A DNA stretch of 64,000 nucleotides from Ulvibacterium sp965228935 (GCF_965228935.1 NZ_OZ245846.1:434001-498000); one strand, 5' to 3'. Numbered from the stretch's first letter, positions 52,760 through 62,042 are shown. The notes: generated from the sequence alone by a model not told the origin. Translations and numbers: made by a program.

Positions 52760-53605
52760 CTATGACGCTGTAAATAATCTTAGGGTAAAAGAAGTTGCCC
52801 TCTTATATAATTTGAACTTTAGGAACACGATAAACCCAATGGTTGCCGCTTCCACCAAAATCTTTATGGTATTGTTATCCGTTGGCCCTCCCCAAAGGTT
52901 CGTCCAAAAATTGTTGTTGACTTCCGTATACAACTGGTTCACAAAAATGTTGACCAAAAAGAAGGCGGGTACCAACATATAGACTGCGGCATATAGTTTA
53001 AAAAAGGTATACGCCATATTTCTAAACTTATCGAAGACTGCCAAACTAATGACCAACGGAAAAAAAGCCTGCATGATGCCCAAGAGGAAATATCGCTCTG
53101 CCAGAAACAGGGGATAGATGAACAGGTCTATCATCCAAAGAATGAGCCCGACAAAAAAGCTTAACATCTTGATACCGAAGACCGGAGTGACCAATGCCTC
53201 GTACAATAGTGCCCAAGCCTTTTTGGCCGCATCGAACGCCCCAACATCCTCCTCAATTGGAATTTCCTGCAACTGCAATGGAATCAAGGCGGGAGCCGTA
53301 TTGCGGTATTGTTCTTCGATGGCAACCAGAATACCATCGAAGAAACCGAGAATCTGAGTGGAGAATATGACCAAGAGAATAACAGTAAAATTCTTGGCAA
53401 GTTCCCTTGGGGACAGCCCCCATGAATACCCTTCCATATTGACAACACCCTCATTGTATTTCTTAAGGACATTGACCAAGAAGAAAAGGACGGCCAAAAC
53501 CTTGATACCACTGATGGTATAAGCAGAGAAGTCAGTGCCTTTGATCGTTTCAAAGACGGCATCCACGTATTCAAGGCCAATGCCCAAGGAGATTACCAAT
53601 TCCAC
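52760..53605 (-). CDS. traJ: conjugative transposon protein TraJ (VirB6-like)
   Basis: A 281-residue polytopic inner-membrane protein with about six hydrophobic segments (for example IKVLAVLFFLVNVL, FTVILLVIFSTQILGFF, MLSFFVGLILWMIDLFIYPLF, YMLVPAFFLVNIFV). The central loop AERYFLLGIMQAFFPLVISLAVFDKF in parts is characteristic of Bacteroidota TraJ. It forms the inner-membrane part of the channel. It starts three bases after the traI-like stop. Confidence 0.92.
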   Translation of the reverse strand: MELVISLGIGLEYVDAVFETIKGTDFSAYTISGIKVLAVLFFLVNVLKKYNEGVVNMEGYSWGLSPRELAKNFTVILLVIFSTQILGFFDGILVAIEEQYRNTAPALIPLQLQEIPIEEDVGAFDAAKKAWALLYEALVTPVFGIKMLSFFVGLILWMIDLFIYPLFLAERYFLLGIMQAFFPLVISLAVFDKFRNMAYTFFKLYAAVYMLVPAFFLVNIFVNQLYTEVNNNFWTNLWGGPTDNNTIKILVEAATIGFIVFLKFKLYKRATSFTLRLFTAS

Positions 53606-53608
53606 TTT

Positions 53609-54190
53609 TTAGTAATTTGTTTCCCTATTATTGATTTTGTCTTGCATCTCCCTAAAAGCGATAATGTCGTGATACCTTTGTGCCTTGCGCTCGATCTCGG
53701 TCACCATTTCCTTCGACTTTTGCTGATGTACCCGAATAGCGCGCATCCGTTCACCATCGGTCAGCTTTAGATGATCACTGGATAGGATTTCATTAATAAA
53801 TTCCAAGTCTTCAGTGGCTTGGTCCAAAATGGTATTGAAGGAATTCGATACTCGAGCAACTTCGTCCCCCCTTATATAGGGTGAGTTAAGGATGTCTCTT
53901 AAATCTCCCCTGACCATATGATACAGGTGTTCGTTATTGCGGATTAGTTCCTGTACCGCTTTCAACTTTTCAATGGCTACACTAACCTTTTCAATGTTCT
54001 CCTTCTGTTTCTTCAAGAAGTTGACCGTCTTGATGATGTTCGAGGTTTGTTTACCTGCCTCCAACAACTGCTTGGCAAAGGAGATAAAATTCACATTATC
54101 GTAAACCGGCATTCCTTGGGCTATTCCATGGCCACTTGCAATAAAAAGAAAGGCGGTTACGATTACTGCTTTTTTGATTCTTATTTTCAT
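53609..54190 (-). CDS. conjugative transposon protein, TraI/DUF4141-like (VirB5 position)
   Basis: A 193-residue exported, mainly helical protein. The signal peptide is about 1-24 (ending GIAQ). Then VYDNVNFISFAKQLLEAGKQ and a long coiled-coil FLKKQKENIEKVSVAIEKLKA, as in TraI (DUF4141) proteins that hold the same place, between traG and traJ, in CTnDOT-like elements. It may be a surface or periplasmic component like VirB5. The exact name is less certain than for its neighbours. Confidence 0.75.
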   Translation of the reverse strand: MKIRIKKAVIVTAFLFIASGHGIAQGMPVYDNVNFISFAKQLLEAGKQTSNIIKTVNFLKKQKENIEKVSVAIEKLKAVQELIRNNEHLYHMVRGDLRDILNSPYIRGDEVARVSNSFNTILDQATEDLEFINEILSSDHLKLTDGERMRAIRVHQQKSKEMVTEIERKAQRYHDIIAFREMQDKINNRETNY

Positions 54191-54253
54191 GATTTACAGG
54201 TTTTATGACGCCGTAACTACAAGGTTCCAGCATCTGGTTGAAAATTCTTTGTA

Positions 54254-56662
54254 CTATGCAGCCTTGGGAGTTAAAAATTGCCTTATGGCCTTTTCCATAT
54301 TTCTACTTTTATTGTAAAGTGCCATTATCGCCTCATTGTCGGAGCCATCGGTTAGGTAAGCGGCAAAAACCTCGGGTGGGACTTCCAAACGGAAAATGTT
54401 ACTCTCTTTACCAATCTTGATGAACATCTCTGTATACTTTCGTTCTCCCGTCAAGTCGTTCTTTATGGATTTAAGTTGGTTAAGGTCGTGACTGGAGAGG
54501 TTAAGCCGCTTTACCAATTCATCATAACCCTTTTCATTATTCAGACTATAGATGACCTGGGTGTTTTCAAGAATACTGGCCGAGATGGAATTGTCCGGTA
54601 ATTGATTAATGGATTGCAGAATGACGCCGATAGCTCCTTCCTGTTTCCGTATAGCCTGATAGTAGAATTCCACACTCTCCAAAACGTTGGGGAATTTCAA
54701 CTGCTTGGCGAACTCATCGAATAGGATGATTCCTTTTTCTTCTTTGTTTCTCCATATGGTACGCTGAACGGCAGTTTTGATGAGCTTCAACATCACAGAT
54801 AATATTTCCTTATTGTCCTTGACCTCATCCAGTTCAAATACAATGAGCCTTTTATCCTCTATTTTATAGGATTGGTCCTCGCTCATCTCGAAGAGGAAAC
54901 TGTAAAGTCCGCCCTCGACATATTCCGATAAAATATGCAGGAAGTTGGTAATGTTGAAATATGGGGCATCAATGCCCAGCCTATTTAAAAGGTTGCCCCT
55001 ACCCTTTCTGACAAATTGATAAAAACTTTCTAGGGAATGGTCTTCCGTAACTGTTTTATAATAATGTTGAAGGATTTTCTTCAATGATACCGATTGTGCC
55101 TTGGTCACTTTCAAATCCGAAGCCAAAAGTTCAAAAAGGAAAATGGAAAGATCTTCCAAACGTTCAGGACCGACATCATTAATATCGGAAATATAAAAGG
55201 GGTTAATTCCCAAATTCTTTCCGCTCTCATAGCGCAGTATAGCATATTGTTCTGGGTACAATTGTGCGAACTTGGTATAAGAGCCACCTAAGTCGATGAT
55301 AACTAAACGGACACCCATTTCGAAATACTGGCGTAGGATATTGTTGGCCAGAAAGGATTTACCTTCTCCCGTTGGCGCGAAAATGGCAAAGTTCCTTGCC
55401 TTGATGCGTTTCTTCTTCTCGTCCCAAACATCCTTTAAAACAGGAATGTTGTATTCCCGTTCGTTAAAGATTATCCCTGTTTTGTCGGAACGGTAATTGG
55501 TATTATTAATGAAGAGACAAAGGGCATGTTTAAGATCAGTAACGTATAGATCTTCATTGGAAAAGTTGGAAGTAAAGCAGCAAAAGCTGTTCAAAAAATA
55601 GTTTTTGCGTTCCTCACTGCCGGGAGAGTAAGGAACAATATCCAATTCCTTGAATTCCGTTTTTATCTGAGAAGCTATCTTTTCCAGATTTTTCCCGTTC
55701 TTTTCCCAATAAATGACATTTAGATGACCTCGTATAATTCTCGAACTATCATCATCATTGATTTGGTCTTGGATATGTTGTATCTTTTTTAGGATGACTT
55801 TGTTCTGCGAACCAAAGTTGGAACTTTTGTTCAGCTCCTCTATTTTCTTGTCCAAGAGCTTTCGCCATTTTTGTTTGTCGTCTAAATAGATTATCTGGTT
55901 AACCATATGATTCTCGTCCAGGGAAAGTCCTAGTCCATCGATAAATCCCTGATGGAAACTGAAATCATCGGAGGTGAGACGTTCGTTTATTTTGCTTGTC
56001 TGCACTTTCTCCCCAAAGCAGCTTTCACTGTTTACGGCCAACACATCATAATGGTGTTCCCCGATCTGGATAGCCTTTATACCAAGTTCAATGGAGGTAT
56101 CAAAGCCCTCATTGAAACCGTTGAAATAGGCATTGCAGATTTCTAGCATTTCTTGGATTTTCAGAGGGATCAGGGATATTTTTCGTCCGTTATTGATCAA
56201 GGAAACCGAATCATTGACCAAAGTCTTGAAGCGTTGCAGGTTATCTTGCAGTACTATGGGTATCTTAGCATCTACTTTTCGAAAAGGGTTTACATACTTT
56301 GCGTTGTTAAGTTGTTTGTTCTTGGTCAGCGTAAAGAACAGATAACAGTGATGCTCCATATGCTCTCTTCCCTTGAAATAGTTATGGGTTGCCTTAGATA
56401 GGAAGGTGTTATTGGGCAAGTTTTGTGGGTTGTATTCCTTTTTGAAATAGATATCCTGTTTGTGGACCACCGTTCCTACCGGCAATGACTTCAACGCCTG
56501 GAACCAGTTACTGTGTATATCCTCAAAGTCCTTTTCCGAAAGGGAATAGATTTCAGGAAGTTGCACACAATAACAGACGACCACGTTGCCATTGTTTGAA
56601 AATATCAAATGGTCCTTGATATCCGCTATGGGGCTAAACTTGGAGATATTGATCTTCGACAT
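54254..56662 (-). CDS. traG: conjugation system TraG-family ATPase (VirB4-like)
   Basis: An 802-residue ATPase that powers channel assembly and transfer. The N-terminal half has the TraG-specific opening (PIADIKDHLIFSNNGNVVVCY in two parts). Walker A is APTGEGKS (429-436); Walker B is in KGIILFDEFAKQLKF (about 659-673); the late region has GAIGVILQSINQLPDN, a Gln-rich sensor motif. Start at 56662 overlaps the traF-like gene by 29 bases. Length is normal for the family. Confidence 0.94.
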   Translation of the reverse strand: MSKINISKFSPIADIKDHLIFSNNGNVVVCYCVQLPEIYSLSEKDFEDIHSNWFQALKSLPVGTVVHKQDIYFKKEYNPQNLPNNTFLSKATHNYFKGREHMEHHCYLFFTLTKNKQLNNAKYVNPFRKVDAKIPIVLQDNLQRFKTLVNDSVSLINNGRKISLIPLKIQEMLEICNAYFNGFNEGFDTSIELGIKAIQIGEHHYDVLAVNSESCFGEKVQTSKINERLTSDDFSFHQGFIDGLGLSLDENHMVNQIIYLDDKQKWRKLLDKKIEELNKSSNFGSQNKVILKKIQHIQDQINDDDSSRIIRGHLNVIYWEKNGKNLEKIASQIKTEFKELDIVPYSPGSEERKNYFLNSFCCFTSNFSNEDLYVTDLKHALCLFINNTNYRSDKTGIIFNEREYNIPVLKDVWDEKKKRIKARNFAIFAPTGEGKSFLANNILRQYFEMGVRLVIIDLGGSYTKFAQLYPEQYAILRYESGKNLGINPFYISDINDVGPERLEDLSIFLFELLASDLKVTKAQSVSLKKILQHYYKTVTEDHSLESFYQFVRKGRGNLLNRLGIDAPYFNITNFLHILSEYVEGGLYSFLFEMSEDQSYKIEDKRLIVFELDEVKDNKEILSVMLKLIKTAVQRTIWRNKEEKGIILFDEFAKQLKFPNVLESVEFYYQAIRKQEGAIGVILQSINQLPDNSISASILENTQVIYSLNNEKGYDELVKRLNLSSHDLNQLKSIKNDLTGERKYTEMFIKIGKESNIFRLEVPPEVFAAYLTDGSDNEAIMALYNKSRNMEKAIRQFLTPKAA

Positions 56663-56933
56663 GGTTAAGAATATTGTCTTTTTTGTTGCTAATGCTTTTT
56701 GGGAATACCCTTATAAAATTTAGAAGATGGGTTTTACCGTTCATTTTGTTCAGGCCAATGAACAGGCAGCCGTTCCAAAGGAAAAGTAAAACGACCACTA
56801 TTAGGCTAAAGGAAAAGATGATGACCAATAGCGAAGCCACGACCGACACCATCAAAAGGGCAAAGAACGATAAGGGCAAACCCCAAATCAAAGCTCCTTT
56901 TCGGATGTTCCGGTATACCTCGTAGCTTCTCAT
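56634..56933 (-). CDS. conjugative transposon protein TraF-like (DUF4133, VirB3-like)
   Basis: A 99-residue membrane protein with a hairpin of two helices (about 13-32 and 33-55), opening SYEVYRNIRKGALIWGLPLSF, the pattern of DUF4133/TraF. It lies between traE and traG, the conserved order. It is the VirB3 counterpart that anchors the ATPase. Its start overlaps the last base of the traE stop codon. Confidence 0.87.
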   Translation of the reverse strand: MRSYEVYRNIRKGALIWGLPLSFFALLMVSVVASLLVIIFSFSLIVVVLLFLWNGCLFIGLNKMNGKTHLLNFIRVFPKSISNKKDNILNHVEDQYLQV

Positions 56934-57220
56934 TACACAACTATTGAAATGAGATAGGTGAAGATGCCGACCACTGCACCTGCGATAAGCACAAATACCA
57001 GTACGCGAGTAATCCCTTTTTTCAAATCGGCATTCTCACCGAAAAAGTGTCCTGCATTAAAAAGGAAGCCTATTAAAAAGATGACCCCAAGGATGATAGG
57101 AAAAATGGTACGGATAGTATCCGATACCTCGTTGACCGAATCTTCGATTCCGCCGATCTGTGCATAACTAGCTAAGCCCGTGAAGAGCATTGCCAACGTA
57201 AGACTTTTAGCTTTTCTCAT
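56933..57220 (-). CDS. conjugative transposon protein TraE-like (DUF4134, VirB2 pilin-like)
   Basis: A 95-residue protein with a signal peptide (1-20, SLTLAMLFTGLASYAQ) and two helices (about 36-57 and 71-95) linked by GHFFGENADLKKG, as in DUF4134/TraE. This is the pilin counterpart VirB2. The frame is open to 57265; the ATG at 57220 is preferred because it gives a standard signal peptide. It is the first gene of the minus-strand tra operon. Confidence 0.88.
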   Translation of the reverse strand: MRKAKSLTLAMLFTGLASYAQIGGIEDSVNEVSDTIRTIFPIILGVIFLIGFLFNAGHFFGENADLKKGITRVLVFVLIAGAVVGIFTYLISIVV

Positions 57221-57430
57221 AAAAATGTCATTTGCGATATCACCTATTGATACCTGATTAAACAAATTGTCGTCTGCGAAGACTTGTTATGAAATGTAGA
57301 ACCGCATTAGGGTTTTTGCAGAAGGATTCTCAAAAATTAACTAGGAACGGCGTTAATTATTGATGGAAATACATCGTTTCGAAAGCTTTGTTAAATATTG
57401 CTTAGTGAAAAAGTTCAAATCGTTTGAAAT

Positions 57431-58048
57431 ATGAGTACTATAATTAGGCTAATTCTATTGCTATTGCTGATAGGCAACCTTGAAATAAGTGCCCAACAAA
57501 TTTTAAAGGCAGAACGGAAGGTTATTCTAATTGACCCTGGGCATGGGGGAATCGACTCCGGCACGGTATCCAAAGATGGCCTCTACGAAAAGGATGTTGT
57601 TCTTGATATTGCAGGAAAGATGATTGCTTGGAACAAAAGCCTGCTGGAGTCCAAATATGACATCTATTTGACAAGAAGTACGGATACCCTAATATCACTT
57701 AATGATAGGGTGAAGCTTGCCAAGCATCTGAAGCCGGATATTTTTGTTTCGTTGCATTGTAACCATATAGCAAATCCCAATATCAACGGAATAGAGATTT
57801 ACGTTTATAGTGCTAACAAACTATCCTTGCTATTTGCAAATTCAATCTTAACTGAACTCAATCAAAAACTCGGATTTAAGACTAGAGAAGTAAAACAGGC
57901 CAATTTCCAGATATTGCGGGAAACCATTGAATCTTGTCCTGCCTTTTTGGTGGAACTTGGGTACTTGTCCAACTCTAATGAATCAAATTATCTTAGTCGC
58001 AAGGAAAAGAGAAGAGCCTTGGCACTAGCTTTGTTAATGTCACTTTAA
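57431..58048 (+). CDS. N-acetylmuramoyl-L-alanine amidase (Amidase_3)
   Basis: A 205-residue exported zinc amidase that cuts the peptide from the glycan of peptidoglycan. The signal peptide is about 1-21. Zinc ligands: His in IDPGHGGIDSG (35-45), Glu in LYEKDVVLDIA, His in SLHCNHI; the catalytic Glu is in AFLVELGYLSN. It is divergent from the tra operon (210 bases between starts), so it probably opens the cell wall for the transfer channel, a role filled in other elements by lytic transglycosylases. Confidence 0.93.
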   Translation: MSTIIRLILLLLLIGNLEISAQQILKAERKVILIDPGHGGIDSGTVSKDGLYEKDVVLDIAGKMIAWNKSLLESKYDIYLTRSTDTLISLNDRVKLAKHLKPDIFVSLHCNHIANPNINGIEIYVYSANKLSLLFANSILTELNQKLGFKTREVKQANFQILRETIESCPAFLVELGYLSNSNESNYLSRKEKRRALALALLMSL

Positions 58049-58058
58049 ACAAGAGACT

Positions 58059-58157
58059 ATGAAAGAACTATTGTCCGAGATTGTGAAAATTATAAGAGCT
58101 ATTATTCTGCAGATGTGTAAGGAGATATCGAAGCTCTTGAAATCGAATACACATTGA
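58059..58157 (+). CDS. 32-residue peptide (possible small gene after amidase)
   Basis: The ATG at 58059 lies ten bases after the amidase stop and opens a frame of 32 residues, ending TGA at 58157: a short amphipathic helix with ELLSEIVKIIRAIILQMCKE. It could be a coupled small membrane peptide. Short length and lack of a known family keep confidence low. Confidence 0.35.
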   Translation: MKELLSEIVKIIRAIILQMCKEISKLLKSNTH

Positions 58158-58225
58158 AAGTTTATTGACCTATAAATGGCCAAAACCACTCATTTATGGT
58201 GCTCTTGATCACTTATGCAATTGAA

Positions 58226-59371
58226 CTAAGCACTCCTTCTAAGCAAACGTATAGGATTCTCCAATAGGATGTCTGCCCAAAGTAACGGATGATCACTTGC
58301 AGAATCTTTCTCATTCTTTATCGAATCATAAGTTTCCCACACAGGTTTACTCAAAGGCCATATTCCTTTCCGATTCATACCACATCTCTGAATCCTTTCG
58401 AACAGAGCCGGAGAAACCAATAAATAATCTTTTCGCTTAATGTTAACTCCCCTGCAATAGGCCCCCATTCTGAAGTATCCGGCATCTTCACCAGAATCCA
58501 CCTCAACATCAAAACTGCTGTGCTTGACCACATCTGTAACACCTATCTCCATGATAGGTAAAATTGAATCGGAATAAGAAGGGACGTTGAAGGTGCCAGC
58601 AATAATGATATCTTCCTGCCCATTTGAAAGTATATCTTCATAAACCGTTCTTACCTTGGCAGCCTGTTTTTTACGAAAGGAATTCGAGTGATTTTCATTT
58701 GCAAGCTGACAACACAAAAGGTCAAGCGTTGTGTTGTTTGGGGCACCTATTTCATACCACTGAAAATCATTATTGAACAATCGCTTTTCTTGCTCGTCCA
58801 TTTCGTTAGAAAAAGATTTAATGGATTTGATATGATAGCCTTTCTTTAAAAGAACCCCCATTCCCAAACCCATAGCATCATTACCTTGAAGGTGCATTAT
58901 TTCATTATACCTCGAATCCTGACTTGCATTAAAAAAGATTTTATTGAACTCAATGAGAGATTCCCTGTTTTCGACTTCCTGTAAAATTAGAATGTCAGGA
59001 CCGATTTCCAATATGACTTTGGCCTTGTTGCTAATAGCCTTTTCGACCACAGGAACCGTCTTTATTTTAGTCCAGCCATTCCAATCCGTCAAATGAGAGG
59101 CTCTTGTATCTAAAGTTTTGAAGGCCGATCTTACATGGAGGTTTCCCTCCATATTTTTCATATATAGGTAAGGTTCATGTGGAGACTTATGAAAACCCAA
59201 TAAATTGGCCAATTCACGCATGCGGTCGTAATCTCGCTCCAAACGCTTTTTACTATGAATCAAAGCTTCAAATTCTTCTTTCCAAAGTTTGGATTTAGTA
59301 TTTTGATTTTTATGGATTAAATCTATATGTCTGTGAAACAAGTTTTGAATATTATAGGTTGCTATTATCAT
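58226..59371 (-). CDS. endonuclease/exonuclease/phosphatase-fold protein with altered active site
   Basis: A 381-residue EEP-fold protein. The opening IIATYNIQNLF (Asn7) and LILQEVENRE (Glu132, metal ligand) are canonical and the C-terminal SASDHPLLWADIL keeps Asp-His. However the usual GDxN is GTFN (259-262), losing the Asp, and the expected catalytic His strand reads LLCCQLANEN with Gln in the His place. Nuclease activity is therefore doubtful or changed. It overlaps the upstream HTH gene by four bases (ATGA), so the two work together. Placed at the right end of the conjugation module. Confidence 0.85.
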   Translation of the reverse strand: MIIATYNIQNLFHRHIDLIHKNQNTKSKLWKEEFEALIHSKKRLERDYDRMRELANLLGFHKSPHEPYLYMKNMEGNLHVRSAFKTLDTRASHLTDWNGWTKIKTVPVVEKAISNKAKVILEIGPDILILQEVENRESLIEFNKIFFNASQDSRYNEIMHLQGNDAMGLGMGVLLKKGYHIKSIKSFSNEMDEQEKRLFNNDFQWYEIGAPNNTTLDLLCCQLANENHSNSFRKKQAAKVRTVYEDILSNGQEDIIIAGTFNVPSYSDSILPIMEIGVTDVVKHSSFDVEVDSGEDAGYFRMGAYCRGVNIKRKDYLLVSPALFERIQRCGMNRKGIWPLSKPVWETYDSIKNEKDSASDHPLLWADILLENPIRLLRRSA

Positions 59372-59655
59372 GCCGCCTTTCTTTTGAAACCAATTTCATT
59401 ATTTTCCAGTATCTCATTAATTTTTTCCTCGTCATAAAAAAGGATTCCACCTAGTCTTGAAAAAGGGATGGTTCCATTTACCCTAAAATTCTGTAACGTA
59501 CCGGGACTGATTTCCAACTTATCCATGACTTTTCCTGATTTTATCCAGTGATCAATACCGACTTTACCATGTTTGATAAGAAGCTCCTTGATTTCCCTTA
59601 AAAGTTCCTTTCTAAAAACTTCCAAGTCTTCGGTCGTAATAATGTTGGCTGCCAT
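59368..59655 (-). CDS. HTH (excisionase/MerR-like) DNA-binding protein
   Basis: A 95-residue protein: an N-terminal helix (LEVFRKELLREIKELLIK), then a winged-HTH-like WIKSGKVMDKLEISPGTLQNFRVNGTIPFSRLGGILFYDEEKI in parts (about 39-82), the pattern of the helix-turn-helix_17/excisionase-like group frequent on Bacteroidota mobile elements. It may regulate transfer or excision. Its stop overlaps the EEP start. Confidence 0.85.
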   Translation of the reverse strand: MAANIITTEDLEVFRKELLREIKELLIKHGKVGIDHWIKSGKVMDKLEISPGTLQNFRVNGTIPFSRLGGILFYDEEKINEILENNEIGFKRKAA

Positions 59656-60151
59656 ATTGCTAGGATTTAAGATTCACTTGTTTAATAGATGTCGAATTCA
59701 TGGCAAAGGTTTGTAGTTTAATTACAACGTATTCACCAGTTGCTCCCAACTTGGGTCAAAATTTAATAATTTTCACAATTTTATAGATTATTTATTATAT
59801 TAATGAATATTTTAGAGTAAATAAGTTCATATTATGTGCTTTTAGCCAAATTAAATTAGGACTATGTTTAGAACATATTCCTCAATTCATTTAGGGTAAG
59901 ACAAAATATTTTGTGACCGTACTTGTTTGAGAATTTTTGTAAGACACTACAATAGGAAAGATGATAAACCTATCTGTACGCCAGGAAAATGAAGTTGTAC
60001 CTACAAATAACTTACTCTTGTGGAAAGGAAAATGAATCTAAGCAAGAACTCTCCAGTACAGTCCAAAAAAATCTTGTAGTAAAAACAATTGCTTAAAAGT
60101 ACTCTATATACTTAAAGAATTTTGAACCAGTACAATATTAGTAAATAAGTA
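59656..60151. other. AT-rich intergenic region
   Basis: This divergent region of 496 bases carries the promoters of the HTH gene and of the TPR regulator. A 35-codon frame at 59989-60096 was considered and not accepted. No strong repeat or hairpin is seen. Confidence 0.5.
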
Positions 60152-61849
60152 GTGACAGCTTTAAGGCCACTTTTTTGGCGGATTTTTTTACCTCTGGCAA
60201 TCTTAAATTGTATTGCCATAAATAGCCAACAAAGTCAAAAAAAACTATCCAAGTATCGTTTATCACAACTCTCTTTTAAGGAATTGACCAAACTAGCAAA
60301 TGAGGTATACGATAAGGAAGACTATACTTATTTGAATGACATTTTAAACGTCCATTATGACAAAGCAAAACAGGAAAAGGATACTTTAGAATTAGCCAAT
60401 TCACTAACATATAGGATTTGGTATGAATCCTCTGAAACAGGATTGAACTACCTGGATTCGGTATTGGACATAACCAGAAATCAAAAAGGCTCGATTTTTC
60501 CTGCTAGAGCATATTACTTAAAAGGGTTGATCCTGTACGAAATAGATAAACCAGGAATGGCAATGGATAATTTCATAAAAGGTTATTATTCTTCATTGTT
60601 ATCAAAAAATCATAGTCAAGTCGTTGATTGTTTGAATGGAATAGCAGTTTTAAAGAGTGAATATGGTCAGGAGAGGGAAGGTATTCTATTACACCGAGAA
60701 GCTCTTGACTATTTGGAAAAGAATTCAGAAGGGATCGATGATTACGAATGGATTAAACTTTTAACTGTAGATAATCTGACGTTAGGCTATTTAGAATTAA
60801 GAGAACTTGATTCTGCCAGAACCTATGGTAAAAAGGGAATGCAGCTTTCACTTTTACAAAATGATACGTTGGTTTACCGTAAGATGATTATTGCATTGGC
60901 ACAGGCAAATTATTATAAAGGTAATTATCTTAAGGCTAAAGACACCCTTTTGAACTACATTGATTTATATAACGGAATCAAAAGGGCAGACATACTTTAC
61001 TATCTAGGAGAAATTGAAAACAAACTCAATAATCCTCAAAACAGGATCAATTATTTTGAGGAGATTCATCAGATTGTATCAAAAGATTCGGCTATTGTGG
61101 ATAACTCAAAAGACGTTTATCAAACTTTGTTAAAAGATGCAATGGAAAGAGGAGAAAAAGAAAAGGAAACTGAATATTTGTGGTGGCTTGTGCATAATGA
61201 TAGTGTTTTAGAATCTATGAAGCGAAAAGTTGAAGAAATTAGTTTGATGAAGTTTGATTTGCCAATTCAAAAACTTAAGACCGATTTCTTTGAATCCCAA
61301 ATTTCAAAAAAGGAAAGGTATCTGAATTTGTTTTACTGCATTTCCTTTTTATTGTTACTTATAGGAGGTATTCTGCATTATCGCTATAGAACTATTCAAA
61401 GAAGGCTAAAACATTTGATGCATAACAAAATCGAACCGTTCAGAGCGGATTACAAGAACATAAAAAAGAAAATCAACAATATTGATAAGAGTGTCATTAA
61501 TATTCTATTGAACAAGATTAACGAATGGGAGCATAAAGAAGGGTATTTAAATCCAGACATTTCTATGAACTCGCTTGCCAAGGAATTTGGAACCAATAGT
61601 GCATATTTATCAAAAGTTATAAATGTTTACAAAGAACAAAGCTTTTCAAATTACATCAAAGATTTAAGAATTTCCTATTCCATCAACTTTATCAAGGAAA
61701 ACCCTGATTTCATTAAGAATAAGTCAATAATTCAAATTGCTGAACATTTTGGGTTTAAATCACTAGATGTTTTTGCCAGATCGCTAAAGGACAAAACCGG
61801 GGTAACACCAGGGGTCTTTTTAAAGTGGGTAAGTCAACGCAATTTATAA
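60152..61849 (+). CDS. TPR-membrane-AraC hybrid regulator
   Basis: A 565-residue one-component membrane regulator starting at GTG. A signal/anchor segment is at about 7-25. Residues about 35-370 form TPR-like helical repeats (SFKELTKLANEVYDKEDYTYL, ARAYYLKGLILYEIDKPGMAM in parts, ANYYKGNYLKAKDTLLNYIDLY in parts) that would lie in the periplasm. The membrane helix is about 391-410 (LNLFYCISFLLLLIGGILHY). A coiled-coil linker leads to an AraC-type double HTH (about 465-562: MNSLAKEFGTNSAYLSKVIN, IIQIAEHFGFKSLDVFARSL). It is followed after 79 bases by a double-glycine peptide gene, its likely target or ligand source. Confidence 0.88.
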   Translation: MTALRPLFWRIFLPLAILNCIAINSQQSQKKLSKYRLSQLSFKELTKLANEVYDKEDYTYLNDILNVHYDKAKQEKDTLELANSLTYRIWYESSETGLNYLDSVLDITRNQKGSIFPARAYYLKGLILYEIDKPGMAMDNFIKGYYSSLLSKNHSQVVDCLNGIAVLKSEYGQEREGILLHREALDYLEKNSEGIDDYEWIKLLTVDNLTLGYLELRELDSARTYGKKGMQLSLLQNDTLVYRKMIIALAQANYYKGNYLKAKDTLLNYIDLYNGIKRADILYYLGEIENKLNNPQNRINYFEEIHQIVSKDSAIVDNSKDVYQTLLKDAMERGEKEKETEYLWWLVHNDSVLESMKRKVEEISLMKFDLPIQKLKTDFFESQISKKERYLNLFYCISFLLLLIGGILHYRYRTIQRRLKHLMHNKIEPFRADYKNIKKKINNIDKSVINILLNKINEWEHKEGYLNPDISMNSLAKEFGTNSAYLSKVINVYKEQSFSNYIKDLRISYSINFIKENPDFIKNKSIIQIAEHFGFKSLDVFARSLKDKTGVTPGVFLKWVSQRNL

Positions 61850-61869
61850 ATTACGGTTAGATTAATGAA

Positions 61870-61897
61870 TTGTATATCAGTAGAATGCCTAATTTTC
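61870..61897 (+). promoter_or_regulatory. predicted promoter of the double-glycine peptide gene
   Basis: TTG at 61870-61872 and TAATTTTC at 61890-61897 (7 of 8 of TAnnTTTG) are 17 bases apart. The transcript would start near 61904, 25 bases before the peptide ATG. Confidence 0.45.
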
Positions 61898-61928
61898 ACA
61901 ACGTACTAATAATATTAAATCTGTAATT

Positions 61929-62042
61929 ATGGAAAAGCTTAAAAAATTTGAGAAAAACAAAATTAAAAACCCCCAAATGATTAGAGGGGGTGATTTTGGA
62001 CCTATTGACAAGAGAAAATTGAATGATAAAAAGAAAAGATGA
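61929..62042 (+). CDS. double-glycine leader peptide precursor (ComC/bacteriocin-like), 37 residues
   Basis: A very short gene with a sharp two-part layout. Residues 1-21 form a lysine-rich leader (MEKLKKFEKNKIKN, then PQMIRGG) with hydrophobic Ile at -4, Ile at -10 and Phe at -15 relative to a Gly-Gly site at 20-21, the processing signal for C39-peptidase ABC exporters. Residues 22-37 are a cationic core, DFGPIDKRKLNDKKKR, without Cys, Ser or Thr, so it cannot be a lanthipeptide or sactipeptide. The tail of Lys/Arg recalls ComC-type pheromones. It lies 79 bases after a TPR-AraC sensor and 73 bases before an S9 peptidase-like lipoprotein gene, with its own promoter and terminator. No exporter is in the window. 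Confidence 0.7.
   Translation: MEKLKKFEKNKIKNPQMIRGGDFGPIDKRKLNDKKKR

Noticed and set aside
59989..60096. 35-codon frame MKLYLQITYSCGKENESKQE and on, as a second peptide precursor
   Set aside because: No Gly-Gly or other leader signal, no promoter match, and no similarity to the peptide at 61929.
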